Positions 1 to 5,765 of a stretch of DNA of 5,977 bases are shown here, one piece after another. How positions within the stretch are numbered: the stretch's first letter is position 1; each line of letters starts with the position of its first letter. The DNA is taken from positions 1 to 5,977 of the forward strand of contig JASHUH010000495.1 in NCBI GenBank assembly GCA_030040115.1, written 5' to 3'. The notes beneath the pieces were generated by a model. It ran no database searches and was not told the origin of the DNA. It saw only the letters and a list, made by a program, of their open reading frames with translations. The DNA is from Acidobacteriaceae bacterium. GTDB lineage: Bacteria > Acidobacteriota > Terriglobia > Terriglobales > Acidobacteriaceae. Both the position numbers and the translations under genes were made by a program.

Positions 1-4
1 AGGT

Positions 5-10
5 AGGAGG
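5..10 (+). promoter_or_regulatory. Shine-Dalgarno site of the first WXXGXW gene
   Basis: The hexamer AGGAGG ends 7 bases before the ATG at 18, which fixes that start. The stretch from here to the ATG (AGGAGGTTTTTCT) closely matches the leader of the second paralog (AGGAGGCTTCTCTT), so the duplication appears to have included the translation leader. The promoter lies outside the window. Confidence 0.85.
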
Positions 11-17
11 TTTTTCT

Positions 18-1214
18 ATGCGATTGTTTCGCTCCGCGCATTTGCTTCTGCTTGCGCTCCTCGTGGCGGTCATTCCTCTCTCAAGCCACGCTCAAATCAC
101 TGTCGGCATCACCGTTGGTTTCGCTCCACCCGTGTTGCCTGTCTATGTGCAGCCCCCGTGCCCTGAGCCCAACCTGATCTGGACTCCCGGCTATTGGGCC
201 TACGGTCTCGATGGCTACTTCTGGGTTCCCGGCGCCTGGGTTCCTGCGCCCGAACCAGGACTTTTCTGGACTCCGCCCTACTGGGGCTGGTCCGACGGCC
301 AATTCCTCTTCCATGAAGGCTACTGGGGACCGACCGTCGGCTACTACGGCGGCGTCAACTACGGCTTCGGCTACATGGGCGTCGGCTTTGCCGGTGGTGA
401 GTGGAGAGGCGGCGCTTTTGCCTATAACACCGCCGTCACGCACGTGAACACCACCATCATTCACACCACCTATGTGAACGAAACCATCGTTCGCAATGAC
501 ACCGTCGCCAACAACAGTCATGTGTCCTACAATGGCGGTCCCGGCGGCATTCGGCATCAGCCCACGGCGCAGGAACGCGCCGCCGAGAGCCAGCACCACG
601 TACCTCCCTCAGCCGTGCAGGCGCAGCACATCGCTCAGGCCCGTGCCGATAGAACAGCCTACGCCAAGGCCAATGGCGGACATCCGCATACCCTGGCCGC
701 AGCCAGGCCGCTCGCCTCGCCGCGCACCGCTTCGGCAGCCCGTCCTGAATCGCGTGCCCCCGCGACGCGCCCTGAATCGCGTGAACGGTCCACTCGTCCG
801 GAAAGCCGTACAACTCCCGAAACTAAGGCTCCTGAGAAACGTCCCGAAACTCGTGCTCCGGCGGCACACCCTGAAACGCGCGCTCCCGCAGCGCACTCGG
901 AGTCTCGTCCTGCTGCGGAGAAGGGCGCTGAAACTCACGCTGAAAGCCGTCCTGCGCCGGCGGCGCATCGGGAATCTCATCCGGCGTCTCCTACGGCTCC
1001 GGAAACCCGCGCCGCAAGCAAGCCTGCGCCTGAATCGCGTCCTGCAAGCCATCCGGCGCGGGCAACCGACGCCGAGTCGCACTCGGCTCCCGCAACCCAC
1101 GCTGAATCCCATCCGGCTCCAAAAACTGCCGCGCATCCGGCTGCCAAATCTACTGCTCATCCTGCGCGCAAGCCTGCGGAAAAACCGGAATCCAAGCCCG
1201 AAGAGCCTAAATAA
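18..1214 (+). CDS. Secreted WXXGXW-repeat protein with long Pro/Glu/Ser/His/Arg repeat tail
   Basis: The protein has 398 residues and its function is unknown. Residues 1-25 form a typical Sec signal peptide: basic MRLFR, a Leu/Val core, then a probable cut after SSHA. Next come WXXGXW-type units (YXWGXR/WXXGXW family, Pfam PF12779): W55-TPGY-W60, W69-VPGA-W74, the variant W84-TPPY-W89 and HEGYW ending at 103. A single mature Cys (48) precedes them and is also present in the paralog. Residues about 108-137 are Gly/Tyr-rich, and 143-178 are rich in Asn, Thr and Val, ending NGGPGGI. From about residue 241 to the end the protein is a degenerate repeat built on E(S/T)(R/H). The start is set by AGGAGG at 5-10. 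The paralog lies directly downstream. The protein is inferred to be periplasmic or outer-surface and perhaps structural. The family call is well supported; no enzymatic motif is visible. Confidence 0.85.
   Translation: MRLFRSAHLLLLALLVAVIPLSSHAQITVGITVGFAPPVLPVYVQPPCPEPNLIWTPGYWAYGLDGYFWVPGAWVPAPEPGLFWTPPYWGWSDGQFLFHEGYWGPTVGYYGGVNYGFGYMGVGFAGGEWRGGAFAYNTAVTHVNTTIIHTTYVNETIVRNDTVANNSHVSYNGGPGGIRHQPTAQERAAESQHHVPPSAVQAQHIAQARADRTAYAKANGGHPHTLAAARPLASPRTASAARPESRAPATRPESRERSTRPESRTTPETKAPEKRPETRAPAAHPETRAPAAHSESRPAAEKGAETHAESRPAPAAHRESHPASPTAPETRAASKPAPESRPASHPARATDAESHSAPATHAESHPAPKTAAHPAAKSTAHPARKPAEKPESKPEEPK
738..1211 (+). repeat. Degenerate protein-level repeat tail, E(S/T)(R/H) units
   Basis: Residues 241-398 of the first WXXGXW protein contain about twelve copies of E-S/T-R/H at spacings of roughly 7-13 residues. 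Examples are RPESRAPAT, RPESRERST, RPETRAPAAH, PETRAPAAH, AESRPAPAAH, PESRPASH and AESHPAP. Arg dominates the early units and His the later ones, and the last 20 residues become Lys/Glu/Pro-rich. The DNA copies differ at many wobble positions, so this is an old, diverged array rather than a recent exact tandem repeat. The paralog lacks it. The tail is probably disordered and polyampholytic; binding to metal or to an anionic surface would be speculation. Confidence 0.7.
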
Positions 1215-1243
1215 CACGCAAGCGAGCTCTCCACAACCCATTT

Positions 1244-1279
1244 GCCATCAGGCCCACCTTTCCTGGTGGGCCCGATGGC
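1244..1279 (+). terminator. Strong hairpin after the first WXXGXW gene
   Basis: The arms GCCATC-A-GGCCCACC (1244-1258) and GGTGGGCC-C-GATGGC (1265-1279) pair over 14 bp with a single A/C mismatch, around the loop TTTCCT. The hairpin starts 30 bases after the stop codon. No T-run follows, so it may act as an RNA 3'-end stabiliser or a non-canonical terminator. The GGCCCAC core recurs in the hairpin after the second paralog. Confidence 0.65.
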
Positions 1280-1410
1280 GTGCGAATTCTTCACCACCAC
1301 CTGCAACTTCCGGCCCTAGGCTGGGTTCCATCCCGTGTAGCTTCTTTCGGCACTCGGATTTGGGGCGAGAACGAGCTTTCTCCGGCGGCCATATTGGCTC
1401 CCGGCGAATC

Positions 1411-1440
1411 GATCGGATTTCCGCTAGCGGAAATCCGATC
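1411..1440. repeat. Perfect 30-bp palindrome
   Basis: The left half GATCGGATTTCCGCT (1411-1425) is followed with no spacer by its exact reverse complement AGCGGAAATCCGATC (1426-1440). The symmetry stops at both ends (C opposite C just outside). It sits 119 bases upstream of the second paralog's ATG and 131 bases after the hairpin of the first. Possible roles are a dimeric regulator operator, a cruciform or RNA hairpin, or a genome-wide dispersed palindromic element. The sequence alone does not decide between them. Confidence 0.9.
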
Positions 1441-1545
1441 CGCCCGGCCCAGGTCCTGTTAAAGTGGTCCCGAAGCTGTAATTCAACGAGTCCTGGCGCG
1501 GCTCTGGGTCAATGACTTCTCCTTGCCGGTCAGGAAGAAAGAATC

Positions 1546-1551
1546 AGGAGG
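1546..1551 (+). promoter_or_regulatory. Shine-Dalgarno site deciding the start of the second WXXGXW gene
   Basis: AGGAGG lies 8 bases before the ATG at 1560. It selects that start over the in-frame ATG at 1512, which would put 16 extra polar residues before the signal peptide and has no ribosome binding site. The signal peptide then begins MRMLRSARL, matching the MRLFRSAHL start of the first paralog. Confidence 0.88.
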
Positions 1552-1559
1552 CTTCTCTT

Positions 1560-2426
1560 ATGCGTATGCTTCGTTCTGCGCGATTGTTCTTGCTCGCCCT
1601 GCTCGTCGCGGCGGTTCCTTTGGCCGTCTGCCCGGCGCCGGCGCACGCGGCGGTTTTTATCAGTGTAGGGTTTGCCCCGCCGGTGTTGCCGGTGTACGTG
1701 CAGCCGCTCTGCCCGGAGCCCGGATTGATGTGGACGCCCGGATACTGGGCTTATGGGCCTGATGGCTATTACTGGGTGCCTGGCGCGTGGGTGCCGGCTC
1801 CGTATGCGGGCGCCCTTTGGACGCCGGGATACTGGGGCTGGTCGGCGGGCCTGTATATGTGGCACCCGGGCTATTGGGGTGCGCACGTGGGCTACTACGG
1901 CGGCGTCAACTACGGCTTCGGCTACATGGGCATCGGCTTTGTGGGCGGCATCTGGCGGGGCGGCGTGTTTGCCTATAACACGGCCGTGATGCGCGTAAAT
2001 ACGACGGTGATCCGCAACGTGTATGTCGATCGCACCATCGTGGAGCGGAATACAATCGTCAATAATTCGCATGTCGCCTACAACGGCGGGCCTGGCGGCA
2101 TTAACCACCCGCCGACAGCGCAGGAGCGCTCCTACATGAACGAGCGGCGCACGGCAGCGACCAGCTTGCAGACGCAGCACGCCCAAGCAGCCATGCGCGA
2201 CCACAATGCGTACGCCAAGGTCAACGGCGGCCACCCCAGCCAGTTGGCTTCAGCGCGGCCTCTGCAAGCGGAACACCAGACGGCTCCCGCGTCGCGGCCC
2301 ATGAACCAGGCGCGGCCGCAACAGCAAACGCGGCAGCAGGAGCGGTCGCGCCCGGCTTCTCAGTCACGGCCACAGCGGCAGGCGCAGCCTGCAGAGCGCT
2401 CGAAGCCCGAGTCGAAGCCGCGTTAA
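1560..2426 (+). CDS. Secreted WXXGXW-repeat protein with Gln/Arg/Pro-rich tail
   Basis: The protein has 288 residues and is paralogous to the gene just upstream; its function is unknown. Residues 1-30 are a signal peptide with a likely cut after APAHA. The mature protein opens AVFISVGFAPPVLPVYVQP, nearly the same as its paralog. Four clean WXXGXW-like units follow: W58-TPGY-W63, W72-VPGA-W77, W87-TPGY-W92 and W101-HPGY-W106. A Gly/Tyr core (111-138) and an Asn-rich segment ending NGGPGGI (about 174-181) come next. Residues about 182-240 are polar, with NAYAKVNGGHP shared with the paralog. The tail from about 245 is Gln/Arg/Pro/Ser-rich, unlike the Glu/His-rich repeat tail of the paralog. A conserved Cys (51) is the only mature cysteine. 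The protein is inferred to be exported to the periplasm or surface. The gene ends 79 bases before the convergent recJ. Confidence 0.86.
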   Translation: MRMLRSARLFLLALLVAAVPLAVCPAPAHAAVFISVGFAPPVLPVYVQPLCPEPGLMWTPGYWAYGPDGYYWVPGAWVPAPYAGALWTPGYWGWSAGLYMWHPGYWGAHVGYYGGVNYGFGYMGIGFVGGIWRGGVFAYNTAVMRVNTTVIRNVYVDRTIVERNTIVNNSHVAYNGGPGGINHPPTAQERSYMNERRTAATSLQTQHAQAAMRDHNAYAKVNGGHPSQLASARPLQAEHQTAPASRPMNQARPQQQTRQQERSRPASQSRPQRQAQPAERSKPESKPR

Positions 2427-2452
2427 CGCGGATCGCGTGAACTCCGCCAGCG

Positions 2453-2476
2453 AGGCCCACGGGTTTCCGTGGGCCT
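2453..2476. terminator. Hairpin between convergent WXXGXW gene and recJ
   Basis: AGGCCCACGG (2453-2462), the loop GTTT and CCGTGGGCCT (2467-2476) form a perfect 10-bp stem. It lies 27 bases after the plus-strand stop and 29 bases beyond the recJ stop on the minus strand. It could therefore serve both convergent transcripts. There is no T-run on either side, so classical intrinsic termination is not certain. It resembles the hairpin at 1244-1279. Confidence 0.65.
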
Positions 2477-2505
2477 TGCTGCGTAGCGTCTTCAGGTTGG
2501 TTGAG

Positions 2506-4371
2506 TCAGGACGAACTGGGAGCGGCGTTCGCGGCTTTAGGGTCCGAGATTTTGAGCTTTGTGGTTGCGGGATCTGCGATTTGGAGGTCGGCAATTTCGA
2601 CTTCCAGGCCGCCGAAATCGGGATTAGGATTTTCGCGGATGCGATAGGCGAGATCGACGATGCTTCCGGCTTGCAGCGCCAACTCCGCGGCGCGCCCCGC
2701 CAGACCCCAACCGATGGCGCGAAGGGAGGCGCTAGAACCGGCCACGGCGAGCGATTGCGGGGAGCGCGCGAGCTCGAGGCGGATATGGCAGTCTTTCATG
2801 ATGCGCGGCGGCGCGAGCAGCCGTACTTGGCGCGCCACAAAGACCGGCTGGGGATTGCCATGGCCGAGAGGTTCGAGCTTATGCAACCAGCCGGCCAGCA
2901 CCGGCGTAATGCGATCAAGGGCCAGTTCGGCATGAATGTGCAGAATCCGTTCCGGCTGGCGTGCGGCCAAGTTTCGTTCGGCGTAGAGGCGGAGCCGGCA
3001 TTTGAGTTCGGGTAAAGCGGTTGCCGGCAGGGCGAAACCGACGGCAAAGGCGTGGCCGCCAAAGCGCGTGAAGAGATCGGCGCAGCCCTCGATTGCAGCG
3101 AGCAAGGCAAAGCCATCAACGGATCGGCCGGAGCCGTGCGCGACGCCGTCTTCGATGCCGATGACGATAGCGGGCTTGGCGGTGCGTTCGACGACCCGAG
3201 AAGCCAAAATGCCAATGACGCCACGATGCCAGCCTGCGCCGTCGAGCACGAGCAAGCGTTCCGCAGCTAACTCGTCATCGGATTCGAGGCGCGCGTGGAT
3301 GGCGGTGAGTGCGGCTGCCTCCACATCGCGGCGCTCGCGGTTCAGTCGCTCCAACTTGGCGGCGAGTTCGGCCGCGCGCGCGGGATCGCGGGTCGAGAAG
3401 AGCTCGATGATGTCGGAAGCGACGTCCATGCGGCCCGCGGCGTTGATGCGCGGCGCAAGACGAAACGCGACGTCGAAGCCAGTAATCTCTTTGGCGGCGG
3501 GATCGAGCGAGGCGGCGGCGAAGAGCGCGCGCAAGCCCGCGCTGGCCGGGCGGCGCAATTCGCGGATTCCAAGGGCGGCAATGGTGCGGTTTTCACCGCG
3601 CAGCGGCACGGCGTCGGCGATAGTGGCGATGGCCGCAATTTTGAGGAAGCTGGGCAAAAGCTTTTCGCGGGTGCGCACCGGATCACGCCGCTCCAGCAGC
3701 GCTTGGGCAAGTTTGAGGGCGATGGCCGCGCCACATAGGAATTTTTCAGGATAGGCGCAACCGGGCCGATTGGGATTGAGGATGGCGAGAGCGGTGGGAA
3801 CAGCGTCGCCGGTTTCGAGGAGATGATGGTCGGTGATGATGAGGTCGAGGCCCAAGCGGCGCGCCGTCTCAGCTTCAGCGAAGGCGCGCATGCCGGTATC
3901 GACGGTGATAACCAAGCGAACGCCATCGGCATGCGCTTCTTTAAGGACGAGGGACTGCATACCGTAACCCTCGCGAAGGCGGTGGGGTACATGAAAGCGC
4001 ACTGTGCCGCCAAGCAGCTCGATGGCGGTTTTGAGCAGAACCACGGCGGTTGTGCCGTCCACATCGTAATCGCCGTAAAGGAGTACGGGCTCGCGCGCAG
4101 CGATAGCTCGCTCCAGGCGCTCGACCGCAGCGGACATGCCAAGCATTTGGAATGGATCGTGGAGGTGGGCCGGTTCCGGATTCAAGAACGCATATGCGTC
4201 GGCCGCGCTGGTGACGCCACGAGCCAGCAGCAGTTCGGCCACCACCGGAGGCAGACGCGCCTCGCGGGACAGCGTTGCCGCAGCCTCAGTGTGCTGCGCG
4301 GCCATGACCCAGCGCTGTTGCGGCGGCATGTGCGGCGATGTTACGGGACCTTTGACGCCGGCCGTGCTCAC
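2506..4371 (-). CDS. recJ: Single-stranded-DNA-specific 5'-3' exonuclease RecJ
   Basis: RecJ is a cytoplasmic Mn/Mg-dependent exonuclease that degrades single-stranded DNA 5' to 3' in recombinational, mismatch and base-excision repair. With the GTG start at 4371 the protein has 621 residues; the usual length is about 560-600. The DHH phosphoesterase core shows D101-YDVDG (motif I), TVDTG at 156-160, D181-HH (motif III), TIADAVPL around 250-257 and RINAAGRM around 308-315. The DHHA1 domain shows GWHRGVIGILASRVVE from 380, GSGRS at 413-417 and RFGGHAFAVGF around 436-446. The C-terminal OB part has EPLGHGNPQPVF at 500-511. All metal-binding motifs are intact. The start is uncertain: GTG at 4371 (5 bases after the upstream stop) or ATG at 4329, which keeps the conserved early Trp. 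About 20 residues extend past the expected C-terminal end. It is probably co-transcribed with the upstream unknown gene. Confidence 0.95.
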   Translation of the reverse strand: MSTAGVKGPVTSPHMPPQQRWVMAAQHTEAAATLSREARLPPVVAELLLARGVTSAADAYAFLNPEPAHLHDPFQMLGMSAAVERLERAIAAREPVLLYGDYDVDGTTAVVLLKTAIELLGGTVRFHVPHRLREGYGMQSLVLKEAHADGVRLVITVDTGMRAFAEAETARRLGLDLIITDHHLLETGDAVPTALAILNPNRPGCAYPEKFLCGAAIALKLAQALLERRDPVRTREKLLPSFLKIAAIATIADAVPLRGENRTIAALGIRELRRPASAGLRALFAAASLDPAAKEITGFDVAFRLAPRINAAGRMDVASDIIELFSTRDPARAAELAAKLERLNRERRDVEAAALTAIHARLESDDELAAERLLVLDGAGWHRGVIGILASRVVERTAKPAIVIGIEDGVAHGSGRSVDGFALLAAIEGCADLFTRFGGHAFAVGFALPATALPELKCRLRLYAERNLAARQPERILHIHAELALDRITPVLAGWLHKLEPLGHGNPQPVFVARQVRLLAPPRIMKDCHIRLELARSPQSLAVAGSSASLRAIGWGLAGRAAELALQAGSIVDLAYRIRENPNPDFGGLEVEIADLQIADPATTKLKISDPKAANAAPSSS

Positions 4372-4376
4372 GCGCG

Positions 4377-4856
4377 TTACTCGTCCTCGTCGTCTTGGGG
4401 ATGGGCGTCGTCGATGACGATGTCCTGAAAGCCCTCGATGTCTTCCACCAGAGCCTGAAAGCGCTCATACCATTCGGTGGTGGTCTCATGGAGAAAGACC
4501 AGCCCCTGGTAAACGAAGCCAAGCTGGATATAACCCACCATGCCGGCGTAGTTGCGCAGCCATTTGGCTTCGACCAACTCGTTGGCTTCTTCATCGGGGA
4601 AGTTCATCTCGTTGGCTTGCTCGATGAGCGAATCCAGTTCCTCGCGCTCCAGGGTCATGTCGCTGAAGGTCACAAACGGAGCGCCGACGTGCTTCGCCAT
4701 TTCAACAAAGTCTTTCCACGAATCGGGATTGCCTTGGCCCTCCCACAGGATGGAGGGAATGTCCTCGGTGACGTAGCCGGGAAGGCGGAGAAGACCGTGA
4801 CCCTCGATAAAGGCCACCATGTCGTCTTTGAGCGAGAGGAGATTGTCGGAACTCAT
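4377..4856 (-). CDS. Unrecognised acidic protein, upstream of recJ
   Basis: I do not recognise this 159-residue protein and see no catalytic signature. It starts MSSDNLLSLKDDMVAFIEGHG and ends in a strongly acidic tail, DDAHPQDDEDE. It has no signal peptide or membrane segment and no Cys, so it is predicted cytosolic. Aromatic and helix-forming stretches are present: DSWKDFVEMAKHVGAP around 45-60, and YIQLGFVYQGLVFLHETTTEWYERF around 109-133, which includes a short hydrophobic strand. The ATG at 4856 is chosen because the open frame upstream codes for unlikely Arg/Pro-rich sequence and overlaps the ferredoxin gene. The ribosome binding site is weak. The stop codon lies 5 bases from the recJ GTG, so the two are probably one operon. 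Acid-rich composition and tight linkage would fit a regulatory or partner protein, but that is inference only. Confidence 0.75.
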   Translation of the reverse strand: MSSDNLLSLKDDMVAFIEGHGLLRLPGYVTEDIPSILWEGQGNPDSWKDFVEMAKHVGAPFVTFSDMTLEREELDSLIEQANEMNFPDEEANELVEAKWLRNYAGMVGYIQLGFVYQGLVFLHETTTEWYERFQALVEDIEGFQDIVIDDAHPQDDEDE

Positions 4857-5031
4857 AGTCAATCCATCATTCTCGCAGATGGGGGCGGGTTGGTTGTCAA
4901 CAAATTTGGAAGAGCCGTGGCAGGCCACTTTTATCGCTCTGCGCAAAGCTCCCCGGCGAGACGGCGATGGGTCAGGCTTTACTCTGGAAGGGACCGCACC
5001 CGGGAAGATTCCGCCCGGAGGAGAGACTTGT
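4857..5031. promoter_or_regulatory. Divergent intergenic region with possible promoters
   Basis: These 175 bases separate the minus-strand unknown-recJ unit from the plus-strand ferredoxin gene, so both promoters should lie here. On the minus strand a perfect TTGACA (complement of 4895-4900) is followed by GAGAAT (complement of 4869-4874). Their 20-base spacing is longer than ideal, and they would give a very short leader. For the ferredoxin I find no convincing -35/-10 pair. The stretch is GC-rich and contains no supported gene. Confidence 0.35.
5017..5023 (+). promoter_or_regulatory. Shine-Dalgarno site for a TTG start
   Basis: GGAGGAG ends 8 bases before the TTG at 5032. It is the only good ribosome binding site near the beginning of the ferredoxin domain. 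The upstream in-frame ATG codons at 4819 and 4879 lie far from any similar site and would add 51-71 residues unrelated to the family. Confidence 0.8.
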
Positions 5032-5382
5032 TTGCCCTTGTTTGAGCGCCATGTGTTTGTTTGCCACAACGTCCGGCCCGCCGGCGCGCCCCGGCCGTCG
5101 TGCACCGCCGACGGAAAAAGTGACCTGCACGCGCGGCTGCAGCAATTGACGAAGGAAGCGGGACTTGCCGGGAGGGTGCGGATTAATAAATCCGGCTGCC
5201 TGGACCAGTGCGAACACGGGCCGACGGTGGTGGTTTATCCCGAGGCGGTCTGGTATGGAGGCGTGAAGCCGGAAGACGCCGAGGCCATCGTGGCCGAGCA
5301 CCTCGTTGGCGGCCGCCCGGTGGAGCGCCTTCGCTTGGAGGAAGGTTGCGTGAACACGAAAACTTGCCTACACCGGGGCTGA
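5032..5382 (+). CDS. Thioredoxin-like [2Fe-2S] ferredoxin
   Basis: This is a small soluble electron carrier of the thioredoxin-fold [2Fe-2S] type (TRX_Fd family, related to Aquifex ferredoxin and to NuoE/HoxE-like domains). With the TTG start at 5032 the protein has 116 residues and begins MPLFERHVFVCHN. Cluster ligands are Cys11, Cys24, Cys56 and Cys60, spaced C-x12-C-x31-C-x3-C. The family signatures are clear: FVCxNxRPxGxPRxxC, then SGCLDQCEHGPTVVVYPEAVWYGGVKPEDAEAIVAEHL and GRPVERL. Two further cysteines (106 and 112) lie in the tail EGCVNTKTCLHRG, outside the usual ligand set. The start is an unusual codon, but the Shine-Dalgarno at 5017-5023 and the family length support it. The partner enzyme is not evident. 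The gene stands alone, divergent from the recJ unit, with the DUF507 pair 104 bases downstream. Confidence 0.9.
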   Translation: MPLFERHVFVCHNVRPAGAPRPSCTADGKSDLHARLQQLTKEAGLAGRVRINKSGCLDQCEHGPTVVVYPEAVWYGGVKPEDAEAIVAEHLVGGRPVERLRLEEGCVNTKTCLHRG

Positions 5383-5444
5383 GCGGCGCTTGGGCCGCGC
5401 GTCGGGCTGTGTGGGCTGGTGCGCGACGCCGCAACCCGTTGGCG

Positions 5445-5474
5445 TGTACAGGATGCGCGCCCATACGGTATTCT
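5445..5474 (+). promoter_or_regulatory. Possible promoter for the DUF507 pair
   Basis: TGTACA (5445-5450) and TATTCT (5469-5474), spaced by 18 bases, each match the sigma-70 consensus at four of six positions. A transcript from here would begin only a few bases before the ATG at 5487. The region just upstream of that ATG has no Shine-Dalgarno, so a near-leaderless mRNA is possible. This is a weak prediction. Confidence 0.25.
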
Positions 5475-5486
5475 GGCGCTTAACCC

Positions 5487-5765
5487 ATGATTTTTTCCCG
5501 CGATTACATTGGGTACCTGGCCCGCCGCACTGTCAAGCACCTTATCGACGCCAAGATGATCACCACCACCGACGCAAAAGCCGTGGAGGCGCGGGTGAAC
5601 CAGGCTCTGCTCGACGAGCTCTCGCTTGAGGACCGTATTAATGAGGAAGTGCGCATCATTCTCGAGGCCTACTCCGAAGAAATGCGCAAATCCGGCGCCC
5701 AATACGCCGAAATGTTCAAAAAAGTGAAAGCTGAGCTGGCTAAGAAATACAAGGCGGTGCTATGA
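5487..5765 (+). CDS. DUF507 family protein (first of a tandem pair)
   Basis: This small cytosolic protein of 92 residues belongs to the DUF507 family (Pfam PF04368), whose function is unknown. It begins MIFSRDYIGYLARR, with the family's N-terminal SRD-x4-LA pattern, and is almost entirely predicted helix. A charged, Lys-rich C-terminal helix (MFKKVKAELAKKYKAVL) could form a coiled coil. It has no Cys, signal peptide or membrane segment. The ATG at 5487 fits the family start, although no Shine-Dalgarno is visible before it. The stop overlaps the start of the next DUF507 gene (ATGA), so the two are probably translated together and the proteins may work as a complex. The family call rests on recognition of the N-terminal pattern and size, not on a search. 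Confidence 0.82.
   Translation: MIFSRDYIGYLARRTVKHLIDAKMITTTDAKAVEARVNQALLDELSLEDRINEEVRIILEAYSEEMRKSGAQYAEMFKKVKAELAKKYKAVL

Larger units (their letters stand above)
1215..1559. other. 345-base intergenic region between the paralogs
   Basis: This gap holds a terminator-like hairpin at 1244-1279, a perfect palindrome at 1411-1440 and the Shine-Dalgarno of the next gene at 1546-1551. Between 1441 and 1540 I find no convincing -35/-10 pair. A TGTAAT at 1477-1482 could serve as a -10, but there is no good -35 at the proper spacing. No supported gene lies here; the short open frames across the region lack ribosome binding sites and run through the palindrome. Confidence 0.6.

Noticed and set aside
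738..1211. Repeat array considered as a CRISPR or exact DNA tandem repeat
   Set aside because: Units vary in length and wobble bases and stay in the reading frame; there are no constant direct repeats with unique spacers.
609..1241. Minus-strand open frame of 210 codons opposite the repeat tail
   Set aside because: The product is Arg/Phe/Ser-rich and mirrors the Glu/Ser/Arg repeat; there is no start signal and no family resemblance.
1280..1462. Short open frame in the intergenic gap
   Set aside because: It starts at GTG inside or beside the hairpin, crosses the perfect palindrome, and lacks a ribosome binding site or recognisable product.
496..1515. Long plus-strand open frame of 339 codons overlapping the first WXXGXW gene
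   Set aside because: It is an alternative frame of the repeat tail; its Arg/Leu/Pro composition, lack of a ribosome binding site and run through the hairpin and palindrome mark it as a compositional shadow.
1512..1559. Earlier ATG for the second WXXGXW gene
   Set aside because: It would put 16 polar residues before the signal peptide and has no Shine-Dalgarno, whereas AGGAGG precedes the ATG at 1560 and the paralog begins the same way.
4917..4932. Small hairpin GTGG-CAGG-CCAC followed by TTTTAT
   Set aside because: The stem is only 4 bp and it lies between divergent gene starts, where a terminator is not expected; likely chance.
4395..5045. Plus-strand open frame of 216 codons antisense to the acidic gene
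   Set aside because: It overlaps the minus-strand gene fully and the ferredoxin start; the opposite strand gives a more protein-like product and sits in an operon with recJ.
4857..5105. Extension of the acidic gene to an upstream ATG at 5105
   Set aside because: The added 83 residues are Arg/Pro/Gly-rich and overlap the start of the well-supported ferredoxin gene in antisense.
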